A program made the translations under genes and the position numbers. A stretch of DNA of 64,000 nucleotides from the NCBI GenBank assembly GCA_028023455.1, contig JAQFVV010006335.1, forward strand, positions 3,088,412-3,152,411, given 5' to 3'. This document shows, piece by piece, positions 37,062 through 48,110 of the stretch (its first letter is position 1; each line of letters begins with the position of its first letter). This DNA comes from Epiperipatus broadwayi (Eukaryota; Onychophora; Udeonychophora; Euonychophora; Peripatidae). A model generated the notes under the pieces. The model was not told the origin of the DNA. It saw only the letters and a list, made by a program, of their open reading frames with translations, and searched no databases.

Positions 37062-39165
37062 ACAAACAAATCTGAATATATTATTAAAATAATTCACAAA
37101 CATGATTCCTAAAAAATCCTTTAAATGAACTTGTAAACAATGTCCATTGTTTACAATATTAATTCCTGTCTATTTTGTCACAATAAAAGATGATTATTAT
37201 TTGAAAATTCATTTAAGTAATTTTTTTGAAAATTTTGCTTGTAAATTATTTTAATGAGTATTCATATTTGTTTGTTCTATGAATGGGTTTAAATTTTTAT
37301 CATTATATCTTTGATAACTGTAAAAATATTTATGTTCTTATTAAAAATCATCAGAATACATAATAATAGTATGTGGGGTAATTGAATATATGTATAAGGT
37401 ATTATAAATATTCTAGCCAAAATTTCTTTTGAAATGATGAGACTTTCATTATATTTAAATTTTATTTTCCTCTTATTCCTACAAACTAAGAATGCAAAAA
37501 TAAGATTCTGTAATAATATATGAAAAATCAAAGGACAAATTTTATTGCTCTAAAATATATTTAAAAGAATTAAAATAGTCAATGGTCTCAGATAAAATAA
37601 TAATGAATTAAATCAGATGTATAACTAAAATTTGTGTGAAATGAGTGTGTATGCCAATAAATAATACAGATATAAATTAAATAATAAAATCATTCACATT
37701 TTATTTATTATAGTTTAAAAAATAAGACAAATAAATCAATGAACTTTCAACAGCTTCAATTATCTACAACATATTAATTTATAAAATTTACTATGAACAT
37801 TTTAAAATAAATGTTAAATATAAAACTTTTCATAAATCCAAGTGAATGCTGAAATGGGACAAATGAAATGAATGGATAACTAAGTTATGCCATTATTTAT
37901 ATTCAACAATTGTTAATCTCTTTGTTTTTTTCCTGCAAATTAGGATACATAAAATATGTAAACTCATTATCTATACACTCTCTCAAATACACACTGCAAA
38001 TATATGTGCACTTCAATATATAAAATATAATATTCAAACTTTTAAATTACATAACTTTATAATAAAAGTTTTAAAAGCTCTAAAAATTAATAATAATGCA
38101 TGCCTAATAATATTATTATAAAAAATATCAAACTTTTATTATTACTGCATTAAGTTTTAAAAAATTTCATTTTAAAGTTTACATGAAATGTTCTTTATTT
38201 AAAAAAAAATTGGAGTAGTGAAGCTTGGTGCAAGCAGTGGTCAAGTTTGCTTTCGGGCTATGATTTACTGGTATTAATTGTATTTCCACTCTTCTTAACA
38301 GAATGATGCTACAATTCTAAAAAATTTACATTTGTCCAACTTCCAGGGAAGTAAATTCTTTCACTCTAGGGATTCTCTTTACCAGCAGTAAAGTGAATTT
38401 ACTTCTAAATGAAACAGCTTTAGTTTTTTCCAGGTTTTTAAAGAAAATATGTTTATAAGATTAGTAAAGTGATGATATTTATTTTTGTAGTTACAGGTAG
38501 AATCTTAATAACTGTATAAATAAAACTTTTGGGAAGGTTCAGGTAATTATGCCCTTTTCTACTTTTAACTATTCAGCCAGTCATGCTGATGTTTTAACAG
38601 TTTATAAAAAGACATCCCATGTTTAAGGTAATTATTTATTTATTTATTTTTTTATTAGATCATTTTCTATTATATTTCTTCATAGGTATTGTTGTAAGAA
38701 TTCTAGAATAAGTAATATAATGCAGCTCTTGATTGGCTTTCATAGAATATTTGAGGAGAATACACACATTTACATTAGTATTTTAGAACTCCTGAGATTA
38801 AGTAAAAAATATTTAATAAATTAAATAATTTTACACAAATATTAATATAGTGAACTCTCAATTATATATATTTTTATTTCTTAACTTTAATTAAACTCAC
38901 AAGTACAAATAGCATAAATTAAATTATATTGATTAAACTTTGGATTATGATCAATTTTTTTTTATTATTTATTCAAAGTTAATAACATTTTAAAATAAAC
39001 ATTCCATAATAAATATACGTTAATTAATTACTAAACATAAAGAATGTAAAATAAATAAATTCTAGGTAAATGACTATACTCAAGAAAAAAAGCAATAAAA
39101 TATAAAATGTTTGTTATATTATATTCATGTGTACTATATAAGAATATATATATATCATAAACAAC
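37031..39165. other. AT-rich sequence, no gene seen
   Basis: Begins with (AT)n(AC)n. Short frames on both strands show no recognisable similarity. No repeats of note. Confidence 0.4.
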
Positions 39166-39486
39166 CATGATCAATCCACTGCAGAATAAAGGTTGCTCCA
39201 AGTTTAATCCATCTTCTTTGATCTTTAGTTTCTTTTCTCCAAATCATCCCTTCACACTTTCTTATTTTATGCATCCATCTCATATGAGGTTTTTTTCTAG
39301 GTCTTTTACATTCTCTTGAAATCCAGTTTAGAATTTCAATTATTCATCTATTATCATCTCTTCTAGCAATATGTCCAGCCCAACTCCAGTTATTTAATTT
39401 TTCCAATGAGATCAGTAACACCTGTTGTTTCTCTTGCCCATTTCTTGTTACTCCCAACATGCATCTTTCCATACTTTTTGAGTGGT

Positions 39487-39669
39487 CTAAAGTCCCTGTA
39501 TTGCTCTTCTATTAAGTGTCCAAGCCTCAGATTCATAAGTAAAAACTGGGAAAGCCCATTTATTAAAAACCTTCCTTTTCAAACTCATAGGCATATTTCC
39601 TTTTAGTATCAAGTTATTTATATCAAAAACACTCCAACCAAGTTTAATTCTATGATTAATTTCATTCAT
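39487..39669 (-). pseudogene. RTE C-terminal fragment, copy C
   Basis: Contains GNMPMSLKRKVFN and FTYESEAWTLNRR (family form LTYGSETWTL), the conserved stretch that follows the RT palm in RTE-type LINEs. A further conserved piece in the family (WAGHIARR...RW) can be read in another frame at about 39330-39400. Confidence 0.85.
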
Positions 39670-39781
39670 TATGTTACCATCTGTATTAATAATCTGACCG
39701 GGGTATTTCTATCTGTTAACTTCTAACTCATCACAATCAATCTTTATTTTCATATTTTGAGAAAATCCATTAAACATTACT

Positions 39782-39979
39782 TTAGACTTTGTACCATTTA
39801 TCTCTTAGTCCTACTTTCCTACTTTCATTTGATAACTCATGCAACATTTCCTGCAACTCTAAAGCATTATTTGCAAAAATAACTACATCATCTGCAAAAT
39901 CTAAATGACTTAAATAATTACCATTTACTTTCACTCCTTTAGCTTCCCATTTTAATCCACAAAATACATTTTGCAGCAC
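39782..39979 (-). pseudogene. Reverse transcriptase motif-C fragment (FADD), RTE copy C
   Basis: Contains LSHLDFADDVVIFANN, the RT catalytic box in the FADD form common in RTE elements, followed by LELQEMLHELS. Both aspartates survive. Motif B must lie in the broken stretch at 39980-40080. Confidence 0.85.
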
Positions 39980-40082
39980 TGCTGTAAAACATTTTGGAGA
40001 TATGGAGACACTGTGTTTTACACCTTTCTCAATGTTGACTTTCCTAATATCATTATGTAATCTAATAGTTGATGTTGCATTT

Positions 40083-40316
40083 TTATAAATATTCTTTAAA
40101 ATATGACAATATCCTGGATCTATACCTTGATGATGCTTTAATCAATGAAGAAATATTTGTAGAATCAAATGCCTTTTTATAATCTACAAATCCATAGCAT
40201 AATGGCAACTCATAATCATTTGTCCTTTCTATAACTTCTCTCAATATCTGGATATGATCTACTGTACTAAAACGACTTTTAAATCCAGCTTGTTTTCTTG
40301 GTTGTTGGAAATCCAA
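40083..40316 (-). pseudogene. Reverse transcriptase motif-A fragment, RTE copy C
   Basis: Contains QAGFKSRFSTVDHIQ (residues 9-23) and LCYGFVDYKKAFDS. The latter is RT motif A with its catalytic aspartate still present. It ends in a frameshift before motif B. Confidence 0.85.
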
Positions 40317-40461
40317 TGTTCTCTGTAGATGAGTTGTAATTATCTTGGTAAAAACTGATAAAAGGCTGATAGGTCTGTAATTTCTAATATATTTTTATCA
40401 CCCTTTTTAAATATTAATATTAATAGTGCATTTTTCCAATCATCTGGTACAACTTTATCCT

Positions 40462-40929
40462 TTAGACACTTGGTATAAAACTTTGATAAAAAAAATTTAT
40501 TTCTTCACCTGCTTCTTGCAATATATCATCAATTATAATTCCATCATTACCTGGAGCCTTTCCTTTTTTCATACATTTAATTGCATGTCTCACTTCTTCA
40601 GTTAAAATTCTGGGCAATGTGGAAGATGTAATAGATATAGGAGGTACTTGTTGTTTATTACTATATAATTCTTGATAAAAGTCTTCTACCCATTTCATGA
40701 TGTCATCTCTCTTTTTAGTAATAATTCCATCTTTTTTTCTTATTGCAGATATAAATTTCCTACCAATACCAAAATGTTTAACATTCTTGAGACTTTTATT
40801 TTCTTCTACAGCTTTCCTTGCTATTTCACAGTTATACTTTCTTATATCATTTTCAACTCTTTTTCGTACCATTTTACAAAATTCAAGATATTCAAACCTT
40901 TTTAATGCATTATTTTTGTATATCTTCAT
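40462..40929 (-). pseudogene. Linker and start of reverse transcriptase, RTE copy C
   Basis: This 155-residue fragment is basic, with a helical linker (residues 1-85) followed by YQELYSNKQQ and then ILTEEVRHAIKCMKKGKAPG at 108-127, the canonical entry to the LINE RT domain; NDGIIIDDIL continues it. The frame ends at a stop soon after. The next RT segments are in other frames at 40083-40316 and 39782-39979. Confidence 0.85.
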
Positions 40930-41326
40930 ATTCTTTTTTTTTCTTCATAAATTCTCTAGTCTCAGTAGAAATTTTGTTGGACAAATACTGCTTTTTTCTA
41001 GCAGCTATTTTCGTTGCAGTTTGTAAAAGTGTATCAGTTATTTTCATATTAATTTCATTCAATTCTGAATCATATTCAAAATCTACTAATACTTAAAACC
41101 AATTTATGAGTTCTAATTTAAAGTCATTAGAATGTTTCTGAAGATTAGAAATATCAACTGTAAATGTTGTTTTTCTTAATAATTTTGTCTGTCTAGTTTT
41201 GCATTAACATGTATCTTACAACTTACTAATCGATGATCACTGCCTGTGTTAAACTTATTAAGAACATTACAATCTTGAAATATGTATTTTCTGTTAGTCA
41301 AAATATAATCCAATTCCGCTGTACCT

Positions 41327-41755
41327 TTATTTGGATGCTTTCATGTCTATTTCCTTTTTAAAAAAAATTTCAAAAAAAGATTTCATAATATAAAGTTTTT
41401 CTTTTTCTGCAAACTCCACAAGTCTATGTCCTCTCTCATTTCTATTACCATAACCAAAATTACCTACAGCACTTTTAATTTTCATTTGCTTACCAATTCT
41501 AGCATTAATTTCTCCCATAACAATTTTAAAATGTTTACTCTGACCAAAAGCCTTTTGGTCATCCATATAAAAATCTTCTACTACTTCATCACTATGAACC
41601 CTTGTTGGGGCATAAACCTGAATTATCTGCATTTGGTATCTGCTATTAAGTTGTAGAACTAATCTTGCCACTCTGTTTGATACACAATCAATCTCCAAAA
41701 CGTTGTTCCTCCATTTTTTTATATATAATGAATCATACTCCACTTGTATTTCCAA
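41327..41755 (-). pseudogene. Endonuclease fragment of RTE copy C
   Basis: This 142-residue fragment carries IQVYAPTRVHSDE (residues 45-57), a conserved strand-and-loop of the APE-like LINE endonuclease. It then has VMGEINARIG (79-88), where the family has GDFNA; the catalytic-region aspartate is replaced by glutamate. NFGYGNRNERGHRLVEFAEK follows (98-117), a typical substrate-contact segment. The enzyme nicks target DNA to prime reverse transcription. The N-terminal part lies upstream in other frames and the C-terminal part is frameshifted into the RT region, so this is a dead fragment. Similar sequences are often misannotated in animals as 'craniofacial development protein 2-like'. Confidence 0.85.
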
Positions 41756-42389
41756 TATGTGTACCTTTAAAATAAAATAAAAATGTCCACTTTTTAAATC
41801 AATTGTCTCTTCACCTTTTCTTCTAACTCCACAAAGTCCAATAATGTCCCATTATATATAAGGCAGTTATTCTTCTAATTCTTGCAATCTTCCTACATCT
41901 GAAAGTAATCTGCAGTTGTAAGTACTTAAATAAAAATTTGTCATCAAATAGCAGCCTTGGTCAACAATCAGGGGATTCTTAGCACCCTCAGCCTTTGGCC
42001 ACTAACCGTTGCTATGGTTATGACTTTATAGCTCCCTGGGAATAAGGGCCATGATTTAGTTTTATCTGTCATAATTCTATATTTTGGGAAAATATTTATC
42101 ATTTACACAAGCATTCATTCTGCCTTATCAGGCAACTGACAAGAAAGACCATAGTGTTTCTTGATCTTAGAGGTAAAAAGCCAATAAACTCACCATGCTG
42201 GCTATTGCATGTTGGTAAGCAGCCCATCCTTGTTTGTGTACTATATGAATAATTACATAGTAATAACAGTTGCAATGACAAAACCATATGGAGTGGACAT
42301 TAGGTGTTTGCCCTGCTCAACCGGTTCCTTTAAAGCCTCCAAGAGGAACCAAATGGTCTCCTTTCAGTTAATAGCAAACTCCTTTCTGC

Positions 42390-42650
42390 ATTATATATAT
42401 ATATGTATATATATATAGTCTTGTAATTGAATATTTATAATTACAGTAATTAGATATATGCAGAGTATAACTTTAAACATTTTATCCACTTAGGAGCTCT
42501 TTCGACTATCCTCCTAGTCCATCTCAACTAACCCTTTGAAGGACTAACCTTCCTACAAATCTGTGATCTTAACATTTGCTGCCTGTCTGTTAATTAAGTC
42601 TTGTTTGTATTTGTATATTAGCATAACTTCTTTTATTTTCCTTTTGTTGT
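42390..42650 (-). pseudogene. 3' end of a second GIY-YIG retroelement, C-terminal tail
   Basis: On the minus strand a short frame reads KIKEVMLIYKYKQDLINRQ, then AANVKITDL and a stop. The same tail occurs at 43.86-43.95, 47.1-47.2 and 55.07-55.16 kb. The 55-kb copy shows it to be the C terminus of a GIY-YIG nuclease; the KE glutamate is in the position expected for that fold's metal-binding residue. About 150 bp of non-coding 3' sequence separates the stop from a (TA)n tract at 42393-42418. The copy is 5'-truncated. Most likely a Penelope-like element of a family different from the 60-kb one. Confidence 0.6.
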
Positions 42651-42792
42651 TATTTTTTTTCAAAGTCACTTATCTAATTATTATATTCATAAATATTCAA
42701 ATATTACGTATATTAATTTGAAGAAAACAGACATCGAATTTTAATATTATTGCATATATATATATATGTAAAATCAAATAATATAAGTATAA

Positions 42793-43138
42793 TAACAATA
42801 TTCACTAGAATAAAAACTACAAAATTTTTAAAAAATGCCTGTATAAAATTAAAGATTAAATTTCTTTGCTATAGCTAGCTTCGGTATATTCCACCATCTT
42901 AAGTAGCAATCCGTTAATATTTAAATATGATCAAACTCTCACACCAGTAACGTTCTCACGTAGTAATTCACGTGAGAACGTTACTGGTGTGAGAGTTTGA
43001 TCATATTTAAATATTAACGGATTGCTACTTAAGATGGTGGAATATACCGAAGCTAGCTATAGCAAAGAATTTTAATCTTTAATTTTATACAGGCATTTTT
43101 TAAAAATTTTGTAGTTTTTATTCTAGTGAATATTGTTA
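42793..43138. mobile_element. 346-bp near-perfect palindromic MITE, TA flanks
   Basis: TAACAATATTCACTAGAATA at 42793 is the exact inverse of the right end at 43138. The arms are about 168 bp and nearly perfect (one single-base length difference near 42860 against 43070) around an 8-10-base centre at about 42965. No coding capacity. TA or TAT stands at both borders, as with Tc1/mariner-type target duplications, but no TIR of a known family is recognised. The near identity suggests recent movement. Confidence 0.8.
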
Positions 43139-43711
43139 TATATATATATGTGTGTGTGTGTGTGTATATATAAACACAAAATCTTGGATATTTTTTTTTA
43201 AAAAATTAACTATATAAATAAATATAAGTTATAATTTCTTTATGGCATGACTTACTACTCTAGATGGTAATCATGTTGTAAACTGTTTAAAGGTCTATTT
43301 ATTTACATATTTGTAAACTGACAATTGTGGAATTAATTTCAGTATTTTGTTTTATTATCTATTATTTTCTATATAGAATATCAAATTTTAGAATTTATAA
43401 GGAGCTCCTCAACTTTTAATAAATATATACTGAGAAAGAGTGATCTGGAAATTTTTATACTGAAAGATAGTTTGCATTATAAATAGATTTTGTATTATCA
43501 GTACAAAGTAAAATTTGAATAATGCTTAGTTATATATATATAAATTTTTAGATGCATAGTCAATTGCATATATATATTATAAATTATTAATATTTAATAG
43601 ATGAAATTGTTAATTCTTATGGTAATTTTTCTAATATGAATATATAGCAAATATTTCAAACATGTGTGTGTGTGTGTGTGTGTAGTAATATTATAAATTA
43701 ATGTTTGTATT

Positions 43712-44058
43712 TCTTCAAAGCAATATTGGAATCTTGTAACTAAATATTAGTAAATACAGTAATTAAAAACATTGATAAATATAAAAAAGGTAATCGTCAC
43801 TTAGGAGTGCTTTCGACTATCCACTTAGTCTTTGTTAACTAATACATTGAAAGGTTAACCTTCTCATAATTCTGTGATCTTAACATTTGTTGCTTGTCTA
43901 TTGATTAAGTCTTGCTTGTATTTATATATTAGCATAGTTTCCTTTATTTATTTATTTTGTACTTTTTCAATTTGCAATATTTTTACATAAAAATATTTCA
44001 AGTTGAAAAAGATAACAAAAAAAGAAAAATAAAGAAAGCTATGCTAATATATATAAAT
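43712..44058 (-). pseudogene. Second GIY-YIG element tail with head-to-head inverted copy of its 5' break
   Basis: On the minus strand (43864-43950) the tail reads IKETMLIYKYKQDLINRQ, then ATNVKITEL and a stop (TCA on plus at 43864-43866). Going upstream on the minus strand, the copy reaches an axis at about 43986 and is then repeated inverted. Plus-strand 43988-44058 again contains the segment that encodes the start of the tail (a KKITKKE-like stretch, then GCTATGCTAATATAT). The element is therefore 5'-truncated and joined to an inverted partial copy of itself. It is non-functional. Confidence 0.65.
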
Positions 44059-44402
44059 ATATTCCAAACAACGGTAAACAATTTATAATATAATATAAAT
44101 AAAAACTCATAAAGAAATATTTTCGATTATTGAGTTGAAAATGATTATGAATATAATCGATAATATTTCTTTATGAGTTTTTATTTATATTATAATATAG
44201 GGTATATGAGCACAGACTTTCAGATGACCCATCACTCTCCACTCTATCTAATAACACTGATAGAGTGGAGAGTGATGGGTCATCTGAAAGTCTGTGCTCA
44301 TATACCCTATATTACATATATAGAAACAGGTATATAATAAGCCTGTGTTTCAGTTATTTATATTATATTATAAATTGTTTACCGTTGTTTGGAATATATT
44401 TA
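44054..44402. repeat. Nested palindromes, including a perfect 55-bp hairpin
   Basis: An outer 48-bp stem (44054-44101 with 44355-44402) encloses a hairpin at about 44086-44197 (arm word AAAAACTCATAAAGAAATAT), a second at 44194-44313 with a perfect 55-bp stem and a 10-base loop, and a weak third at about 44322-44352. The first hairpin and the outer stem share bases, so two folds compete. The 55-bp stem contains CAGACTTTCAGATGACCCAT, akin to the inverted element at 29.3 kb. No protein is encoded. It looks like successive insertions of inverted-repeat elements into each other. Confidence 0.75.
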
Positions 44403-44497
44403 AGTTTCGTTATTGTATTATTAATATTAGCGGACATTTATTTTGTTATATATATATATTGAAACAGATATGATGTTCCTCATATAAATATTCAATA

Positions 44498-44507
44498 CCC
44501 CCCCCCC
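44498..44507. repeat. C10 homopolymer
   Basis: Ten consecutive C in otherwise AT-rich DNA. A likely sequencing or polishing weak spot. Confidence 0.9.
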
Positions 44508-45054
44508 ATTTAAAAATGTCTAGCGTGATTCAGTCTAATTGGGAATGAAATAAAATTTGTGATTTGTTTAAAAAAAATCATATTTTTAATTTTGTGATTG
44601 ATGAAATTGAATAAAATGTTAAGTTATCTTATTTTTTTTTATCTGTCTCAATAAAAAGAAAAGAAATTAATTATCCAATCATTAAAAAGAAAGAAAAAAG
44701 ATACTTGAGTTAAACTGAGGCAGTATTCAAATCAGGCACGTCGTCGGAAGAAAAGAACTTTTTTTTTCTTTCTCTCGTCTTACACAGAGAAGCAGAACAT
44801 ATTAAATTTTTTTTTAAAAAAAAGATGTATTACTTAATTCTTTTGATACATTAAAATAAAGCTTTAACAAAACGTGAAAATGGAAAAAGAAAGCTTTACT
44901 AGAGGAATTATAATAACAATGGGCTAATTTAGCGGCTTCACTCTCTCCACGCTATGCCATGACTTTCCATAGATGAAATAACCTGCCTTCTTTAGAGTAA
45001 ACTAGACTGCAAAACTGGAAGGTAATTATGTTATAGGAATGTTTAGACATTTTT

Positions 45055-45420
45055 TACCATAAATTATAAATTGACATCATGAAATATCTACATAAAAATT
45101 ATTTTTATAAAATATTAAAACATATTTATCATATGTTATGAAGTGAATTTATGAAACGGTTGCATACGTTTTGTTTAATAAAATATTAAGACATCTTTAT
45201 CATACATTATAAAATGAAGTTATGAAATAATTACCTAGAATTTGTTTTATAAAATATTAAAACATCTTTATCATATGTTATAAAGTGAAGTTATGAAATA
45301 ATTACGTAGAATTTATTTTGTAAAATATTAGAACATGTTTATCATACGTTATAAAATGAAATTATGAAATGGTTATACGCAAATTTATTTATAAAAATAT
45401 TTGAATGTATTTACTATATG
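45055..45420. repeat. 71-bp minisatellite, about 4.5 copies
   Basis: The core TTTATCATA recurs at 45125, 45196, 45267 and 45338, exactly 71 bp apart, with units sharing AAAATATTAAAACAT and TTATGAAAT. Units differ by several substitutions. Confidence 0.9.
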
Positions 45421-45424
45421 GATT

Positions 45425-46055
45425 AGAAATGCTTTAATTACTAAATGATAAATGCTCCATAAGCCAAACAGAGTTCATGTATATGAATATAATTTTATAT
45501 TTGACTAAATTATAAATGCTCCACAAGCCAAACAGAGTTTATGTGTATGAAGATACTTTTATATTTGACTAGATTAGAAGTGCTTCAATTACTAAATGAT
45601 AAATGCTCCACAAGCCAAACAGAGTTTATGTGTATGAATATACCTCTATATTTGACTAAATTAGAAATGCTTTAATTACTAAATGATAAATGCTCCACAA
45701 GCCAAACAGAATTTATGTATATGAATATACTTTTATATTTGACTAAATTATAAATGCTGCAATTACTAAATGATAAATGCTCCTCAAGCCAAATAGAGTT
45801 TACGTGTATGAATATACTCTTATATTTGACTAAATTATAAATGCTGCAATTACTAAATGATAAATGCTCCACAAGTCAAACAAAGTTTATGTGTATGAAT
45901 ATACTCTCATATTTGACTAAATTATAAATGCTGCAATTACTAAGTGATAAATGCTCCACAAGCCAAACAGAGTTTATGTGTATGAATATACTTTTATATT
46001 TGACTGAATTATAAATGCTTCAGTTACCAAATGATAAATGCTCCACAAATCAAGA
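45425..46055. repeat. 87-bp minisatellite, about 7 copies
   Basis: The core AAATGATAAATGCTCC recurs at 45443, 45594, 45680, 45768, 45855, 45942 and 46029 (steps of 86-88 bp after one irregular unit near 45510 that lacks part of the unit). Shared words are CACAAGCCAAACAGAGTTTA and TATATTTGACTAAATTA. The repeat opens a 66-codon minus-strand frame by chance. Confidence 0.95.
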
Positions 46056-46130
46056 ATTGCTAAGTTTAAATGTTTACCAGTCAATAACGATTCATAAAAT
46101 AATGAAATGCTGTATAAACCATAAATGCTT

Positions 46131-46570
46131 GAATGTTTCCAAGCTTCTTCTCATAAATGAATCCAAATGAACTATTGTTAAATTAGAATGTTTCCAAGCT
46201 TCTTCTCATAAATGAATCCAAATGAACTATTGTTAAATTAGAATGTTTCCAAGCTTCTTCTCATAAATCAATTCAAAATGAACTATTTTTGAATTAGAAT
46301 ATTTCCAAGCTTCTTCTCATAAATGAATCCAAATGAATTATTGTTAAATTAGAATGTTTCCAAGCTTCTTCTCATAAATGAATCCAAATGAATTATTGTT
46401 GAATTAGAATATTTCCAAGCTTCTTCTCATAAATGAATTCAAAATGAACTATTTTTGAATTAGAATATTTCCAAGCTTCTTCTCATAAAGGAATTCAAAA
46501 ATGAACTATTGTTGAATTAGACTGTTTCCAAACATCCTCTCATAAATGAACTTATAAATGAACTATTGAT
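46131..46570. repeat. 55-bp minisatellite, about 8 copies
   Basis: The core TTTCCAAGCTTCTTCTCATA recurs every 55-57 bp from 46136 to 46525. Units alternate between ATCCAAATGAACTATTG and ATTCAAAATGAACTATT forms, suggesting a higher-order arrangement. The last unit is degraded. Confidence 0.95.
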
Positions 46571-47057
46571 AAAAAAAAAAGAACTACTTCTAACTCTTTC
46601 ATAAGTAAAAATGAAGATGAGTTATCATGTGGATAGAAATGAACTTCGTCAGAAATTGTAAATTAATTGTTATTTAATAAATTTTTTTTGTTGTTGTTAC
46701 TAAAAATTAAATTGGTTATCCAGTTATCCAATTCTGTTTTGTTCTATTGCATCACTCATCAGTTATAACACTTGTTCATGAGAATCTCATGCCTTCTGAG
46801 CTACGTCTGACATAACTAGACCAAGGCAAGTCAGGTTGTAGTGAGACGGAACTCTAATGGCACTTTTTGGGAAACCAAACATAGAAATATTTAGATGTTT
46901 CCAGTCTCTATGGTACTACATCCTCTGATGAGCAGGAAATATTGTTGTAGGAGGCATTAACATCTGCATTAGGAATGTCAATTGATAGCTCCTTCCCACA
47001 ACATGCTCATCAGAAAATTGTTACAACTGACGTAATAAAACGGTTGTATGCAGGTCC

Positions 47058-47082
47058 GGTTACAATATATATATATATACAA
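47058..47082. repeat. GGTTACA end joined to (AT)n
   Basis: GGTTACA (47058-47064) runs directly into an alternating AT tract, like the ends at 2213 and 37030. It may be the right border of an insertion whose left border I could not place, possibly near 44460, where another (TA)n ends. Confidence 0.3.
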
Positions 47083-47350
47083 CAAGACTTAATCAAATAC
47101 TGCAAATTGAAAGAGATAATAAAAAAAGGAAAAGAAAGAATCTATGCTAATATATAAATACAAGCAAGACTTTATCAATATGCAGGGAGCAAACATTAAG
47201 ATTACAGAATTATGGGAAGGTTAACCTTCATGAGTATTAGTTGACAAAAATTACAAGGATAATCAAAAGCGCACCTAAGTGACGATTATTTTTTGTACTT
47301 TTCAAAACTTTTGATATCTGTATTTACTAATATTTAATTATAAGATTCCA
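47083..47350 (+). pseudogene. Second GIY-YIG element tail, plus-strand copy
   Basis: Plus-strand reading gives QILQIERDNKKGKE, then after a frame change MLIYKYKQDFINMQGANIKI and TEL, matching the tail at 43.9 and 55.1 kb. About 150 bp of 3' non-coding sequence, ending in TAAGATTCCATATATATAT, follows. The copy is 5'-truncated at a (TA)n tract. Confidence 0.6.
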
Positions 47351-47590
47351 TATATATATTCTACTAAACATAGAGATTAAATTGTATTTAAACATGAAGA
47401 TTGGGAGGAAAGTGCTTGATTGAGAAAATTGCATTCATTTTGATTGCATTTACCATCAACTACAACCCTTGCAAAATAAAATTGAATTTATATCTATTTT
47501 TATTGATTTAAAACAACAACAGTAATTACTCTATAATCTACAGAGTCAATACATTAATAATTATAATGATAATGCCTTCAGGATGCTCAT

Positions 47591-48110
47591 ATAAGTTTTA
47601 TTAGCATAACTTCTGCATATTTTTAAATGTACACCAAAGGTATTTAATATGTGTAATTGATAAAATATTCTTCTAATATAAATGAATGGGTTTATATGTT
47701 TAAGGCTACATTCCATATAATTTAAATCAATTAAATATCGCAAGGTTCTTATTAAATTATAGCTGATTATTTCTAAACAAAATTAGGACTCTTGTAAACT
47801 TTTAAATATTCTGTCCTGGATATAATTAAGATATCAAAGAGATTTTGTTGTATAAGTTTTATTAGCATAATTTCTGCATATTTTTAAATGTACACCAAAT
47901 GTATTTAATATGTGTAATTGATAAAATATTCTTCTAATATAAATGAATGGGTTTATATGTTTAAGGCTACATTCCATATAATTTAAATCAATTAAATATC
48001 GCAAGGTTTTTATTAAATTATAGCTGATTATTTCTAAACAAAATTAGGACTCTTGTAAACTTTTAAATATTCTGTCCTGGATATAATTAAGATATCAAAG
48101 AGATTTTGTT
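47591..48110. repeat. 261-bp tandem duplication, two copies
   Basis: Copy 1 (47591-47851) and copy 2 (47852-48110) begin ATAAGTTTTATTAGCATAA and differ at only about three positions (for example AAAGGTAT against AAATGTAT). Non-coding. The duplication is recent, or it is a collapsed or expanded assembly of a polymorphic repeat. Confidence 0.95.

Larger units (their letters stand above)
39170..42300 (-). mobile_element. RTE-clade LINE relic (copy C), nearly full length
   Basis: Minus-strand order from 5' to 3' is an apurinic/apyrimidinic-type endonuclease, a reverse transcriptase and the RTE C-terminal region, as in RTE/BovB-type LINEs. The 5' leader is about 41760-42300. All domains are present in order but split by frameshifts and stops. 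The 3' end near 39150-39170 abuts a short (TA)n. Copies A, B and D are fragments of the same or a related family. The length of about 3.1 kb is close to the usual size of RTE elements. Confidence 0.85.

Noticed and set aside
45672-45872. 66-codon repetitive minus-strand frame
   Set aside because: It reads through the 87-bp minisatellite, whose period is a multiple of three, so the open frame is a by-product.
45055-46570. CRISPR-like array
   Set aside because: Units are contiguous minisatellites without unique spacers, and the context is an animal genome.
46925-46945. CTGATGAGCAGGAAAT, hammerhead core-like
   Set aside because: No room for a stem II between CTGATGA and GAAA and no stem I pairing.
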